A stretch of 64,000 nucleotides of DNA from Aliivibrio sp. 1S175 (GCF_001690985.1 NZ_MAJS01000035.1:47529-111528), one strand, 5' to 3'; shown: positions 7,877 to 16,562, numbered from the stretch's first letter. Notes: generated from the letters alone by a model not told the origin. Numbers and translations are program-made.

Positions 7877-8311
7877 TTGATTCAATCTACTAATAAAAAA
7901 TATAAATGGTTTGCTTATACAGTCTTTATTGGACTCCTCCCCATTTTAGCAAGATTAATAACTAATTTATTTTTAGATAATATTGCTTGGTTATCAGCAA
8001 GTGATTTTATTGCATTTGGTTTTGTTATGCATATCTCAATACTTAATGAGCTTGAACACATGCATGATGACGATAACTGGAAATCCATAAATAATGGAGC
8101 TTCAATAGGAGGCGTATTTATTTATGGCGTATTCACACTCGGTTTACTGATCCACGAAACGGGGGCAACTCAAATAGATGCTGAAATGCTGAAGTATTGT
8201 TCTATGGCTTCGTCTATCATTTCATTTATACTTGCTTATATGGTATTTGATCGACTATCAGCCAAGTCAAAAGATTCTTCTCAAGGAGATAGTACATGCT
8301 CAGTAATATAA
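7877..8311 (+). CDS. Multi-span membrane protein, prophage cargo
   Basis: A 144-residue protein with about four predicted membrane segments (about residues 12-32, 42-55, 75-95 and 107-127) and no recognised family. It starts at TTG 7877, only two bases after the repressor stop, with a good AAAGGAA ribosome binding site. It is therefore likely expressed with the repressor in the lysogen. It overlaps the next gene by 16 bases. Probably part of a lysogenic-conversion cassette. Confidence 0.65.
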   Translation: MIQSTNKKYKWFAYTVFIGLLPILARLITNLFLDNIAWLSASDFIAFGFVMHISILNELEHMHDDDNWKSINNGASIGGVFIYGVFTLGLLIHETGATQIDAEMLKYCSMASSIISFILAYMVFDRLSAKSKDSSQGDSTCSVI

Positions 8312-8484
8312 TCATTAGCGGAATAACACTTTTTGCAGTTCTTGCAGGGCTAGGCATTGCTATCTGGTCATATTTAGATACTCGACGTAAGTTCTCACAT
8401 AACGAATTTATAGAAGATCGCAAACAACAACGAAAAGAAGCGCAAGAACGCTTCAAAGATAAAACTAGGCTAGGAAAAAGATGA
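8296..8484 (+). CDS. Small single-span membrane protein, prophage cargo
   Basis: A 62-residue protein: one N-terminal membrane helix (residues about 4-25) and a strongly charged, helical Lys/Arg/Glu tail facing the cytoplasm. AAGGAG sits before the ATG at 8296. The gene overlaps its upstream neighbour by 16 bases and the next gene by four (ATGA), so the three are translationally coupled. The function is unknown. Confidence 0.65.
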   Translation: MLSNIIISGITLFAVLAGLGIAIWSYLDTRRKFSHNEFIEDRKQQRKEAQERFKDKTRLGKR

Positions 8485-9392
8485 TCAAAAACTTTATTTA
8501 TTTAGACGAACCAAAGCTATACTCATTTTCATCGCAATTATTTGAAGGGATTACTGAGTATGTCCTTAATGAAGAAGGCTTAGAAACGACAAACGAAGAA
8601 CAATCTAAAGATAAGTTACTTTCAAGCCGTATTATTGCTGATGTTATTCGAGAAACTAGTAGCTCTACAACTAAGAAATTCCTACATGACCATTCTTTTA
8701 ATTTATTTGAAAAAGAATTAATTAGTTCAGATCGTATTCTTGATTTAACTATACAAGATTTTAACTATGATGAAATATGCGAATCAAACAAGTCATTTGT
8801 TAAAATTAGAGCAAAAGGTAAATTTATAGATTTACAAGGACTACAACATTTTTTCTCTCATTTTAATGAAATAGGCGAAGCAGTTGCAACGTTGCCTCTT
8901 ACAGAAACTCTACAAAAAATAGATAAGTTGAAAGCAAATAATCCAAAATCAATAGATGCCAAGAATCTTCAATCAAGCTTTGATAAAGAAATCAAACAAC
9001 AAATAGCAAATGGTAAAGGATTGCCACCCATTTCGATAAAAAGTTTTAATATTCTTCTTGAACATTTTGGAGATGATATAATTCGTTTTGAGCAAAAATA
9101 TAATAACTCTATTTTGACTTCATGCCTTAATTCAAATTATTTAAGAGATTCACTAATAGCAATCTACAGAAAATACTCACGAAAAACAGCAAAGGAATTT
9201 GTTGTTATTGGCACAATTAGCCATGCGGATGGAACACAAGAAGTTGATGATAATGAAGTTCCAGATGGAGCTAAAGTTATTTCTCATTTTAAACATATGG
9301 GTGAAAGCTTATATGAAATGGAACAAAGCTTTACAGGTAAAAGTGATCGAGAAATAATAATAGAACCAATTGCTATTTATACAGAGCTTTAA
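8481..9392 (+). CDS. DUF6414-like protein, prophage cargo
   Basis: A 303-residue soluble protein. Its start (I-Y-L-D-E-P-K-L-Y-S, then S-S-Q-L-F-E-G) matches my memory of the DUF6414 family, found scattered in bacterial genomes and mobile elements. No enzymatic motif is visible; it is mixed alpha/beta with a helical middle. It is coupled by ATGA to the small membrane protein upstream. The coupling suggests it works at the membrane with those two proteins, possibly in exclusion of other phages. That role is inference from place and gene order. Confidence 0.6.
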   Translation: MIKNFIYLDEPKLYSFSSQLFEGITEYVLNEEGLETTNEEQSKDKLLSSRIIADVIRETSSSTTKKFLHDHSFNLFEKELISSDRILDLTIQDFNYDEICESNKSFVKIRAKGKFIDLQGLQHFFSHFNEIGEAVATLPLTETLQKIDKLKANNPKSIDAKNLQSSFDKEIKQQIANGKGLPPISIKSFNILLEHFGDDIIRFEQKYNNSILTSCLNSNYLRDSLIAIYRKYSRKTAKEFVVIGTISHADGTQEVDDNEVPDGAKVISHFKHMGESLYEMEQSFTGKSDREIIIEPIAIYTEL

Positions 9393-9422
9393 TTATAAAC
9401 TATTCACTCTGTGGTGAAAATA

Positions 9423-9539
9423 ATGAATAAAATTATCAAATTAATAATGATCGTTATTGTTCTAATCGCTTGCTTTGCTTATGCATTAGAAGCGATTGAA
9501 GGTATGGTTGAGATTGGAAAAGCAGCAACACATAAATAA
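9423..9539 (+). CDS. 38-residue exported or membrane peptide
   Basis: A short ORF between the DUF6414-like gene and a terminator. It has two lysines near the N-terminus, a hydrophobic stretch of about 12 residues, then L-I-A-C, which resembles a lipobox, and A-Y-A. It could be a tiny lipoprotein or a small inner-membrane peptide. It fills the gap before the terminator, so it probably closes the cargo operon. No clear ribosome binding site is visible, which lowers confidence. Confidence 0.45.
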   Translation: MNKIIKLIMIVIVLIACFAYALEAIEGMVEIGKAATHK

Positions 9540-9545
9540 CTATAT

Positions 9546-9572
9546 AGGCCAAGTATGTACTTGGCCTTTTTT
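9546..9572 (+). terminator. Terminator ending the cI-cargo operon
   Basis: AGGCCAAGTA (9546-9555) and TACTTGGCCT (9558-9567) form a perfect ten-base inverted repeat followed by five more T. It separates the repressor-cargo transcript from the KAP NTPase gene. Confidence 0.85.
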
Positions 9573-9589
9573 ATAACTAGGCTAGAGTA

Positions 9590-11014
9590 ATGACAAGAAT
9601 AATCCCAGAAGAAGAAGTGTTTTCAAAATACACAGTCATAGATAATGAACCGTTTGCAGATCACCTCATAAACTTTTTAAATACTAAAAGTGACGATGGG
9701 TACGTTCTGAACTTAAACGCCGAATGGGGAGCTGGAAAAACAACATTTTTAAGCTGCCTTTACAATAAACTAGAAGAAAAACACCCTGTCGTATACTTTG
9801 ATGCATGGAAGTCTGATTTTTCAAAAGACGCGATGTTAGCTCTAGTCGATTGCTTTCATGCTCAGCTTGCAAGTTCTATGTCTGAAAATAAAGACTTAGT
9901 AAAATCATTATTTAATAAAAGCAGTCACTTTATTCGTAAAGCGTTACCTACAATGGTTGTCGGTTACGCTAAACACAAAACTGGAATGCCTGAAGATGAA
10001 TCACTAATAAAAGACATAACAACTAGTTTTGGCATTGATATTAGCGAAGACGGATGCGGCGAGGCCTTAAAAGAAGTTTTAAAAGATATTTTAGAACAAC
10101 GTCAAAAAGTAGATGGCATTGAAGAGTTTAAAAATACATTAGTGTCATTAGCTAAAGCAGTAATAGAATCAACAGAAAAAACGAACAATCCTAAACAATA
10201 CCCTATTTACATATTAATTGATGAACTTGATCGCTGCAGACCAAATTATGCAATTGAGGTTATCGAAAGTATTAAACATTTCTTTGATACTAAGAACTTT
10301 GTATTTGTAATTGCAACAGATACAGAACAACTTCAACACTCTGTAAAAGCAATCTATGGGCATGACTTTAATGCTCATGCTTATTTAAGTCGTTTTTTTC
10401 ATAAAACGGTCACGCTTCCAGCACCAAGTTTAATAGACTATTTATTAATTCATTTAGAACCAATAATTGGTACAGACTTTTCCGTTGATGAGCTATTTTT
10501 TAAAGAAATACTAGAAAGTATATTTAAGTGGCATAACATGACATCATTACGTGAAATATCTAAAGTCATTAATGATATAGAAATGGCTAAAGTATCTGGA
10601 AAGCAATTTAAATTATTCCCATTAATTATACTTTCAATATTAAAGCGCCTTCATCCAGAAAAATATGTTTCATATACCGATAGTAATGAATTACCATATA
10701 CTCATTCAAATAACCCTCAAGGAACAGCTCACTTACCAAGAAATTTAACTATAAAACCAATTAAATTTAACAACTCAACAAATATGATAATTGAAGATAG
10801 TTTATATTATTTATTAAATTCACTTTCGTCAGAAAGTTCACATATTAATTGGGAGAGCATAAAAATAAAAGAACAAAGAGATAGGCACCAGAGCCATACT
10901 ATAAACAGTCTTATTGTTTCAATTTCCTTTCATTATTTATTGAACCCTCAATCAAAAAATACCGATAAAAGCACACATGTTGAATTATTAGAATTAGCAG
11001 GTCATTTTAAGTAA
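9590..11014 (+). CDS. KAP-family P-loop NTPase, prophage cargo
   Basis: A 474-residue NTPase with all KAP hallmarks: Walker A W46-G-A-G-K-T-T52; the following F-D-A-W segment near 70-73; Walker B with the family signature I-D-E-L-D-R-C-R-P (210-218); and a sensor-like V-I-A-T-D near 240-244. Many KAP proteins carry membrane insertions between Walker A and B, but no strong membrane segment is evident here. The family includes PifA, the F-plasmid protein that excludes phage T7, so an exclusion role is plausible for this prophage-borne copy. It has its own position between a terminator and int. Composition is very AT-rich, as in the rest of the cargo. Confidence 0.85.
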   Translation: MTRIIPEEEVFSKYTVIDNEPFADHLINFLNTKSDDGYVLNLNAEWGAGKTTFLSCLYNKLEEKHPVVYFDAWKSDFSKDAMLALVDCFHAQLASSMSENKDLVKSLFNKSSHFIRKALPTMVVGYAKHKTGMPEDESLIKDITTSFGIDISEDGCGEALKEVLKDILEQRQKVDGIEEFKNTLVSLAKAVIESTEKTNNPKQYPIYILIDELDRCRPNYAIEVIESIKHFFDTKNFVFVIATDTEQLQHSVKAIYGHDFNAHAYLSRFFHKTVTLPAPSLIDYLLIHLEPIIGTDFSVDELFFKEILESIFKWHNMTSLREISKVINDIEMAKVSGKQFKLFPLIILSILKRLHPEKYVSYTDSNELPYTHSNNPQGTAHLPRNLTIKPIKFNNSTNMIIEDSLYYLLNSLSSESSHINWESIKIKEQRDRHQSHTINSLIVSISFHYLLNPQSKNTDKSTHVELLELAGHFK

Positions 11015-11077
11015 CCATAAATATTTTATTGTGCAAATATATCAATGTTAAACATTGCTTTTCACCATTCACCTTTG

Positions 11078-11097
11078 TACTGTATATAAAAACAGTG
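11078..11097 (+). promoter_or_regulatory. LexA box in the integrase promoter
   Basis: TACTGTATATAAAAACAGTG is a near-perfect SOS box. It ends 13 bases before the integrase start codon, so LexA would block int transcription and DNA damage would release it. Confidence 0.85.
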
Positions 11098-11110
11098 CAA
11101 AGGTATTTCC

Positions 11111-12142
11111 ATGGCTATCCGCAACTTAAAAGACAATTCAAAGAAACCTTGGTTATGCGAGTGCTACCCTACTGGCCGCGAGGGTAAACGCATTCGTAAA
11201 CGTTTTGCCACCAAAGGCGAAGCGAATACCTTTGAACAATACACAATGAAAGAAATTGATGATAAACCTTGGCTTGGTGATAAACCTGAGCATCGTCGTT
11301 TATCTGTTCTCATTGAAATCTGGTTTACTATGTACGGCACAAACCTATCAAACGGCCAAGTTATCTATCAAAAGTTTGAGCACATGGTTAAATCTATGGG
11401 TAACCCTGTTGCCTCTACTTTCACAGCAAACATGTATGCTGAGTTCCGTCGTAAACGTATGGCTGGTGAAATTACCTTTGTAGATAGTAAATGGCAAAAA
11501 GGCGCACCAAGTATTGCCACATTAAATTCTGAACTGGCTCGTTTTAAAGCAGTATTTGAAAAGCTTAAAGAACTGGGCGAATGGAAAGGCCCAAACCCTT
11601 TAGAAAGCATTAAGCCATTTCGTGATCATGAAAGACCAATGAGTTTTTTAGCAAAAGAAGAGATTGCCCTACTCCTTAATAAAGTCTCTGACCATAAACG
11701 TCAAGATATGCTGAAGATAGTAAAGGTGTGTTTGTCTACTGGTGCGCGTTGGAATGAAGCAGCACAATTAACTGGTAATCAGCTATCTAAGTTTAAGATC
11801 ACTTATACCAATACGAAGAATAAGAAAATCCGCTCTGTTCCCATCACTGAAGAGTTGTATAACGAAATCCATAAGCCAACATCAGGTAAGTTGTTTGAAG
11901 AGTGCTACACCCCTTTTTGCTACATTTTAAAGCATAAGATAGGTATTGATTTGCCAGCTGGCCAAGCCTCTCATGTTTTACGTCATTCTTTTGCAAGTCA
12001 CTTTATGATGAACGGCGGTAATATTTTAGTTCTTCGTGACATTCTTGGTCATGCCGATATCCAAATGACCATGCGTTATGCTCATTTTGCACCAGATCAT
12101 CTCACTGAAGCGATAGCAAAGAACCCTATCTCAAATTTATAG
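11111..12142 (+). CDS. int: Tyrosine integrase of the P2/HP1-like prophage
   Basis: A 343-residue tyrosine recombinase. The C-terminal catalytic domain shows Arg in S-T-G-A-R-W-N-E, then H-V-L-R-H-S-F, the L-G-H-A box, and the nucleophile Tyr in M-R-Y-A-H-F. The N-terminal part has the basic DNA-arm-binding and core-binding layout. It inserts and, with Cox, excises the prophage. It is the last phage gene; the LexA box directly upstream makes its expression SOS-responsive. Tandem repeats just after the stop look like its arm sites. Confidence 0.95.
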   Translation: MAIRNLKDNSKKPWLCECYPTGREGKRIRKRFATKGEANTFEQYTMKEIDDKPWLGDKPEHRRLSVLIEIWFTMYGTNLSNGQVIYQKFEHMVKSMGNPVASTFTANMYAEFRRKRMAGEITFVDSKWQKGAPSIATLNSELARFKAVFEKLKELGEWKGPNPLESIKPFRDHERPMSFLAKEEIALLLNKVSDHKRQDMLKIVKVCLSTGARWNEAAQLTGNQLSKFKITYTNTKNKKIRSVPITEELYNEIHKPTSGKLFEECYTPFCYILKHKIGIDLPAGQASHVLRHSFASHFMMNGGNILVLRDILGHADIQMTMRYAHFAPDHLTEAIAKNPISNL

Positions 12143-12207
12143 ATTATGCATTTTTATGATTAAAGAGTGCATATTCACTTTTAACCAGAAAATAAAAACA
12201 AAATAAC

Positions 12208-12228
12208 TGTCGCCACTTTGTCGCCACT
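12208..12228 (+). repeat. Tandem integrase arm-type repeats at the prophage end
   Basis: TGTCGCCACT occurs twice (12208-12217 and 12219-12228) with an 11-base period, one helical turn. They lie between int and the guaC terminator. Short direct repeats spaced this way are typical integrase arm-binding sites. The exact att core cannot be fixed because the other prophage end is outside the window. Confidence 0.55.
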
Positions 12229-12243
12229 TACCGATTTTAGACC

Positions 12244-12269
12244 AAAAAAAAGGCCGCTCAATGCGACCT
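12244..12269 (-). terminator. guaC terminator
   Basis: On the minus strand AGGTCGC-ATTGA-GCGGCCT is a seven-pair hairpin followed by seven or eight T. It sits 34 bases past the guaC stop. The prophage junction therefore lies between this host element and int. Confidence 0.8.
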
Positions 12270-12302
12270 TTCATTATTCGTTATTTCCGAATTATCAACT
12301 AA

Positions 12303-13346
12303 TCACTCTTTACCGTAAACGTTGTTCTCTTGCTCTTGTACGCGGATGAAAGTTGTGCGCTTAGTTAGCTCACGAAGCTTTGCCGCGCCTACGTATGTAC
12401 AAGTTGAACGTACACCGCCAAGGATGTCAGAAATCGTTGTATGAACTGAACCACGGTATGGTAATAGTACGGTTTTTCCTTCAGCTGCACGGTACTTAGC
12501 AACACCACCTGAGTGCTTGTCCATCGCGCTTTGTGAAGACATTCCGTAGAATTTCATGAACTGCTTACCATCTTGCTCAATCACTTCGCCACCTGACTCT
12601 TCGTGACCAGCTAGCATTCCGCCAAGCATTACGAAATCAGCACCGCCGCCGAACGCCTTAGATACGTCACCGGCACATGAACAACCGCCATCACCGATAA
12701 TACGACCGCCAAGGCCATGCGCTGCGTCAGCACATTCAATGATTGCAGAAAGTTGTGGGTAACCCACACCTGTTTTAACACGTGTAGTACATACTGAACC
12801 TGGGCCAATGCCCACTTTAACGATATCAGCACCAGCAAGGATAAGTTCTTCAACCATATCACCCGTAACAACGTTACCTGCAGAGATTACTTTATCAGGA
12901 AATTGTGCTCGTACTTTTTCTACGTATTGAACTAAATGCTCTGAGTAACCATTTGCGATATCAACACAAATGAAGATCAAGTCATCAGTCAATGCCATGA
13001 TATCTTTTGTTTTTTGGAAATCAGCTTCAGAAGTACCCGTAGAAACCATTGAGTTGTTAAGAACAGAAGCGTCGTTTTCTTTTACAAAACCAGCCCAATC
13101 TTCAACCGTGTAATGCTTATGAATCGCAGTCATCACACCATGCTCAGAAAGTGCCTTCGCCATAGCGAAACTACCTACAGAATCCATGTTAGCTGCAATT
13201 ACAGGTGTACCAGACCATTGACGACCGCTGTGCTTAAATGTAAACTCGCGGGTTAATTCGACTTGAGAGCGACTTTTTAGTGTTGAACGCTTAGGACGAA
13301 ACAGTACATCTTTGAAGCCTAACTTTAATTCTTGTTCGATACGCAT
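12303..13346 (-). CDS. guaC: GMP reductase
   Basis: A 347-residue protein, the same length as E. coli GuaC. It converts GMP to IMP with NADPH and releases ammonia, in purine salvage. The catalytic cysteine is C186 in [10 protein letters not shown]. The TIM-barrel phosphate-binding segments G-D-G-G-C (about 218-222) and G-G-M-L-A-G (about 242-247) are intact. The leader of the mRNA carries a hairpin with a T run and repeated CTGCCA elements, so transcription is probably controlled after initiation. It is monocistronic and divergent from gsk, another purine-salvage gene. Confidence 0.97.
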   Translation of the reverse strand: MRIEQELKLGFKDVLFRPKRSTLKSRSQVELTREFTFKHSGRQWSGTPVIAANMDSVGSFAMAKALSEHGVMTAIHKHYTVEDWAGFVKENDASVLNNSMVSTGTSEADFQKTKDIMALTDDLIFICVDIANGYSEHLVQYVEKVRAQFPDKVISAGNVVTGDMVEELILAGADIVKVGIGPGSVCTTRVKTGVGYPQLSAIIECADAAHGLGGRIIGDGGCSCAGDVSKAFGGGADFVMLGGMLAGHEESGGEVIEQDGKQFMKFYGMSSQSAMDKHSGGVAKYRAAEGKTVLLPYRGSVHTTISDILGGVRSTCTYVGAAKLRELTKRTTFIRVQEQENNVYGKE

Positions 13347-13390
13347 GATAAATTCCTCGTATTATCGATAATGGCTCTACTATCTCTTGT

Positions 13391-13468
13391 TGCCTTTGGC
13401 AGAAGGCAGTTAACAAACCAAGATGGCAGGCACAAAAAAACCGGGGCGCTGGCAGGCGCTCCGGTTTT
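13391..13468 (-). promoter_or_regulatory. Structured guaC leader with candidate attenuator and three CTGCCA elements
   Basis: Immediately after the guaC promoter the minus strand carries AAAACCGG-A-GCGC-[CTGCCA]-GCGC-C-CCGGTTTT (13437-13468), continuing into a T run. This has the form of an intrinsic terminator. A second hairpin (13391-13408), TGCCTT-[CTGCCA]-AAGGCA, shows the same hexaloop. A third CTGCCA (13424-13429) lies between. The three copies are 26-27 bases apart. Together they look like a conditional terminator and a repeated recognition element for a protein or small RNA. Confidence 0.6.
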
Positions 13469-13472
13469 CAAT

Positions 13473-13500
13473 ATTATAGGGCCGGAAACTTATTTCGCAA
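13473..13500 (-). promoter_or_regulatory. guaC promoter
   Basis: TTGCGA (13495-13500), a 16-base spacer and a perfect TATAAT (13473-13478) on the minus strand give a strong sigma-70 promoter. The transcript would start near 13466, at the foot of the leader hairpin. Confidence 0.7.
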
Positions 13501-13762
13501 GTCTGATAATTCGTTTTTTTTTGTGATACCATTGATATATCTGCAAATAAATAACAACATTTCGCAGAAAAGACTAACAAAACAAATCACACGATATATA
13601 ACTCTACAAATCATAATTAAATGGCATTTTATACCATCCACAAAAACGCCAGTACCATCTCTTAAACCATAAAAGTAAACGTTTGCTATTGAGTCCTGCA
13701 AAACTAAAGTGACCTAGTTCTCAATTTTTTACTATATTCATGAATGTTAATGAAAAAAGTTG

Positions 13763-13771
13763 TGATATAAT
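13763..13771 (+). promoter_or_regulatory. Extended -10 promoter of gsk
   Basis: TGATATAAT is a perfect TATAAT hexamer with the TGn extension, 35 bases before the gsk start. I see no good -35 element, which is usual for extended -10 promoters. Together with the guaC promoter it accounts for part of the 459-base gap 13347-13805; the rest (about 13501-13740) is AT-rich and I see no gene in it. Confidence 0.55.
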
Positions 13772-13805
13772 CTCGGAAAATTCACTTATTAATGACATTT
13801 AATTC

Positions 13806-15110
13806 ATGAAGTTTCCTGGCCAACGTAAGTCTAAACACTATTTTCCTGTTCACACTCGCGATCCACTAGTGAATCAAATTAACCAAACACCAAAACTTGA
13901 GAGAACTCATCTTATTGGTGTTGGTCAAACTATTGTTGATATCGAAGCGAAAGTCGATGATGATTTTTTAGAACGTCATCAATTAAGTAAAGGCCATTCA
14001 TTAGTTCTTGAAGAAGCGAAAGCCGAAGCATTGTATAAAGAACTCTTTGAAAGAAACTTAATAAGCCATGAATACCCTGGCGATACCATTGGTAACACCC
14101 TTCATAACTACTCAGTACTTGCCGACAGTAAATCTATTTTATTAGGTGTCATGAGTGAAAACATCAAAATCGGTTCTTACGCTTATCGTTACCTATGTAA
14201 CACCACAAGCCGTATGGACTTAGACCATTTACAACCGGTTCAAGGCCCTATTGGCCGCTGTTATACGCTGATCACTAAAGATGGCGAACGTACGTTTGCA
14301 ATCAATGAAGGTGACATGAACCAACTGTGCCCTGCACACGTACCTGAACATATCTTTGATAAAGCCTCTGCATTAGTGATTTCGTCTTACCTTGTTCGAG
14401 GTAAAGAAGGCGATCCTATGATGGATGCCGTTCAAAAAGCGATTGATTGTGCAAAATCTCATAATGTTCCTGTTGTTCTTACTTTAGGCACTAAATACGT
14501 CATTGAAGGTAAAGCGGAATGGTGGCAAACATTCTTGAAGGAAAATGTCACTGTTGTTGCAATGAACGAAGAAGAAGCAGAAGCGTTAACCGGTGAGAAA
14601 GATCCCCTACTCGCGGCGGATAAAGCCTTGGAATGGGTTGATTTAGTGCTTTGTACTGCAGGACCTGTCGGTCTTTACATGGCAGGCTTCACTGAAGAAA
14701 GCATGAAACGTGAAACTGATAAGCCACTTCTTCCTGGTAACATTCCTGAATTCAATCGTTTTGAATACAGTCGCCCAATGATGAAAGCACAATGTACTAA
14801 GCCAATTAAAGTCTCTTCTCACATTGCTCCTTACATGGGGGGCCCAATGGAGATTAAAAATACCAACGGTGCTGGGGATGCCGCATTGTCAGCATTACTG
14901 CACGACATGGCTGCAAACTTCTATCATAAAGAAAATGTGCCTAACTCAAGCAAGCATGATAAAGAATATTTAACTTATTCCTCTTTCTCTCAAATTTGTA
15001 AATACTCAAATCGTGCAAGCTATGAAGTGTTAACTCAGCACTCTCCACGTCTTTCTAAAGCAATGCCAGAGCGTGAAGATTGTTTAGAAGAAGCCTATTG
15101 GGAGCGTTAA
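13806..15110 (+). CDS. gsk: Inosine-guanosine kinase
   Basis: A 434-residue PfkB-family kinase, the same length as E. coli Gsk. It phosphorylates guanosine and inosine to GMP and IMP in purine salvage. The family signature N-T-N-G-A-G-D with catalytic Asp near residue 358 is present, as is the N-terminal substrate-binding region (G-V-G-Q-T-I-V-D). It is divergent from guaC and followed by a strong terminator, so it is monocistronic. Confidence 0.95.
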   Translation: MKFPGQRKSKHYFPVHTRDPLVNQINQTPKLERTHLIGVGQTIVDIEAKVDDDFLERHQLSKGHSLVLEEAKAEALYKELFERNLISHEYPGDTIGNTLHNYSVLADSKSILLGVMSENIKIGSYAYRYLCNTTSRMDLDHLQPVQGPIGRCYTLITKDGERTFAINEGDMNQLCPAHVPEHIFDKASALVISSYLVRGKEGDPMMDAVQKAIDCAKSHNVPVVLTLGTKYVIEGKAEWWQTFLKENVTVVAMNEEEAEALTGEKDPLLAADKALEWVDLVLCTAGPVGLYMAGFTEESMKRETDKPLLPGNIPEFNRFEYSRPMMKAQCTKPIKVSSHIAPYMGGPMEIKNTNGAGDAALSALLHDMAANFYHKENVPNSSKHDKEYLTYSSFSQICKYSNRASYEVLTQHSPRLSKAMPEREDCLEEAYWER

Positions 15111-15138
15111 TCTCTCTAATATCGTTTTTATAGGTAAT

Positions 15139-15168
15139 AAAAATCCGACGTCATGCGTCGGATTTTTT
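15139..15168 (+). terminator. gsk terminator
   Basis: AAATCCGACG (15141-15150) and CGTCGGATTT (15156-15165) form a ten-pair hairpin around TCATG and run into TTTTTT. Confidence 0.9.
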
Positions 15169-15200
15169 GTATTTATTGATTCTACGCTTAGTCAGTCAAT

Positions 15201-15479
15201 TTAAGTACGGTAAAGCACTTTAATTACATGCCAACCAAATTTGGTTTTCACTAAATGAGGAACTAACGTTTCACCACTAAAGCACACTTTATCAAACTGC
15301 GGTACCATTTGGCCTTTTTTAAACTCACCTAAATCGCCCCCTTTTTTACCAGAAGGACAGCTAGAGTATTTCTTCGCTAGCACATGAAATTTTGCGCCTT
15401 TGTTTAGCTGTTTGATGATGTCTTCAGCTTGTTCTTTATGTTTTACAAGAATATGTAGTGCTGATGCTGTATTAGCCAT
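15201..15479 (-). CDS. ppiC: Parvulin-type peptidyl-prolyl isomerase
   Basis: A 92-residue stand-alone parvulin, nearly the length of E. coli PpiC (93). It catalyses cis-trans isomerisation of peptidyl-proline bonds in the cytoplasm; there is no signal peptide. The family blocks are visible: A-L-H-I-L-V near the start, Y-S-x-C-P-S-G-x2-G-G-D-L-G-E-F, and F-G-W-H-V-I-K-V at the end. It is convergent with gsk and divergent from cheV. Confidence 0.95.
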   Translation of the reverse strand: MANTASALHILVKHKEQAEDIIKQLNKGAKFHVLAKKYSSCPSGKKGGDLGEFKKGQMVPQFDKVCFSGETLVPHLVKTKFGWHVIKVLYRT

Positions 15480-15631
15480 GAATGCCTCAAGATAATGTCA
15501 TTATAAATATCACGTAATTATACCGTTTATCCTTATACAAATGATACCCTCACCTTTCAATGCAGTCTCAAAAAAACTACAATAGTCTTTATAAAAAGAA
15601 ACTCAATTTAACCAATTAAAGGCTGGCATAG

Positions 15632-16531
15632 ATGAAAAGTAAGGCGAACCAATCACAAGGTATGTTGCTATTCAAACTTACGTTAACTCAACGTTTTGCT
15701 ATTGGTACATTAAAAGTTCGCGAGATCGTTCCCTTCCAAGTATTAACGTCTATCCCTTATTCTCATCATCATGTACTAGGAACGACAACAAATCGAAATA
15801 TGGCGATTCCAATTATTGATATGTCTGCTGCTGTGGGCTTTAGACCGCTTCACAAAGAAGAATTAAAAGACTGCTATATCATTATCACAGACTGTATGCG
15901 AACGGTTGTAGGGTTTGCAGTTAGAGCAATAGATAAAATTATTGAATGTGACTGGAAGACAATTGAAGCTTCGCCTGAAACCGCAGGTTCCAATGTTTTT
16001 GTCACGGGGATCACTCGAGTTGACGATAAAATAGTTCAACTGTTAGATGTTGAACTTCTATTATCTAAAATATACCCCGAAGATACATCGAACCTTTACC
16101 CAATATTAGCCGATGTAGAAAGAGAAAAACTCAAAGCACTTAATATTCTATTGGTTGATGATTCCTTTGTAGCACGTAAGCAACTATCAACCGCTTTAGA
16201 CAGTATTAATATTATTTATCATGTCGCTACAAATGGCCTTGATGCTTATGAAATGCTAAAACGAGCTGCAGAAGAAAATAACCCATTTGATATCGTAGTT
16301 AGTGACATTGAGATGCCAGGATTAGATGGCTATGAATTGGCCTTTGAAATTCAAAATGATGCAAAATTAAAAGACGCTTACGTTATCCTTCATACTTCTC
16401 TTTCTAGTGAAATATGTGTTGAACAAGCGAAACAAGTTGGTGCTCATGAAGCTCTCACTAAGTTTGAAGCAACGGAATTAGTGAGAGCTATGTTACGTGG
16501 TGCTAACCACAATAAAAAACGAGTCGCCTAA
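15632..16531 (+). CDS. cheV: Chemotaxis coupling protein CheV (CheW-REC)
   Basis: A 299-residue protein with an N-terminal CheW-like domain (about 10-155) and a C-terminal receiver domain (about 168-295). The CheW half couples chemoreceptors to the kinase CheA; phosphorylation of the receiver is thought to tune adaptation. The acidic pair D176-D177, the phospho-acceptor D225 in V-S-D-I-E-M-P and a K near 270 are intact. Vibrios carry several cheV paralogues; which one this is cannot be decided here. A strong terminator follows. Confidence 0.95.
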   Translation: MKSKANQSQGMLLFKLTLTQRFAIGTLKVREIVPFQVLTSIPYSHHHVLGTTTNRNMAIPIIDMSAAVGFRPLHKEELKDCYIIITDCMRTVVGFAVRAIDKIIECDWKTIEASPETAGSNVFVTGITRVDDKIVQLLDVELLLSKIYPEDTSNLYPILADVEREKLKALNILLVDDSFVARKQLSTALDSINIIYHVATNGLDAYEMLKRAAEENNPFDIVVSDIEMPGLDGYELAFEIQNDAKLKDAYVILHTSLSSEICVEQAKQVGAHEALTKFEATELVRAMLRGANHNKKRVA

Positions 16532-16562
16532 GCAATAGAGTGAGCTACAGCTTACTCGATAT

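Noticed and set aside
9590..11014. Calling the KAP NTPase a PifA orthologue
   Set aside because: Only the family motifs are shared as far as I can see; length and layout differ, so orthology is not supported.
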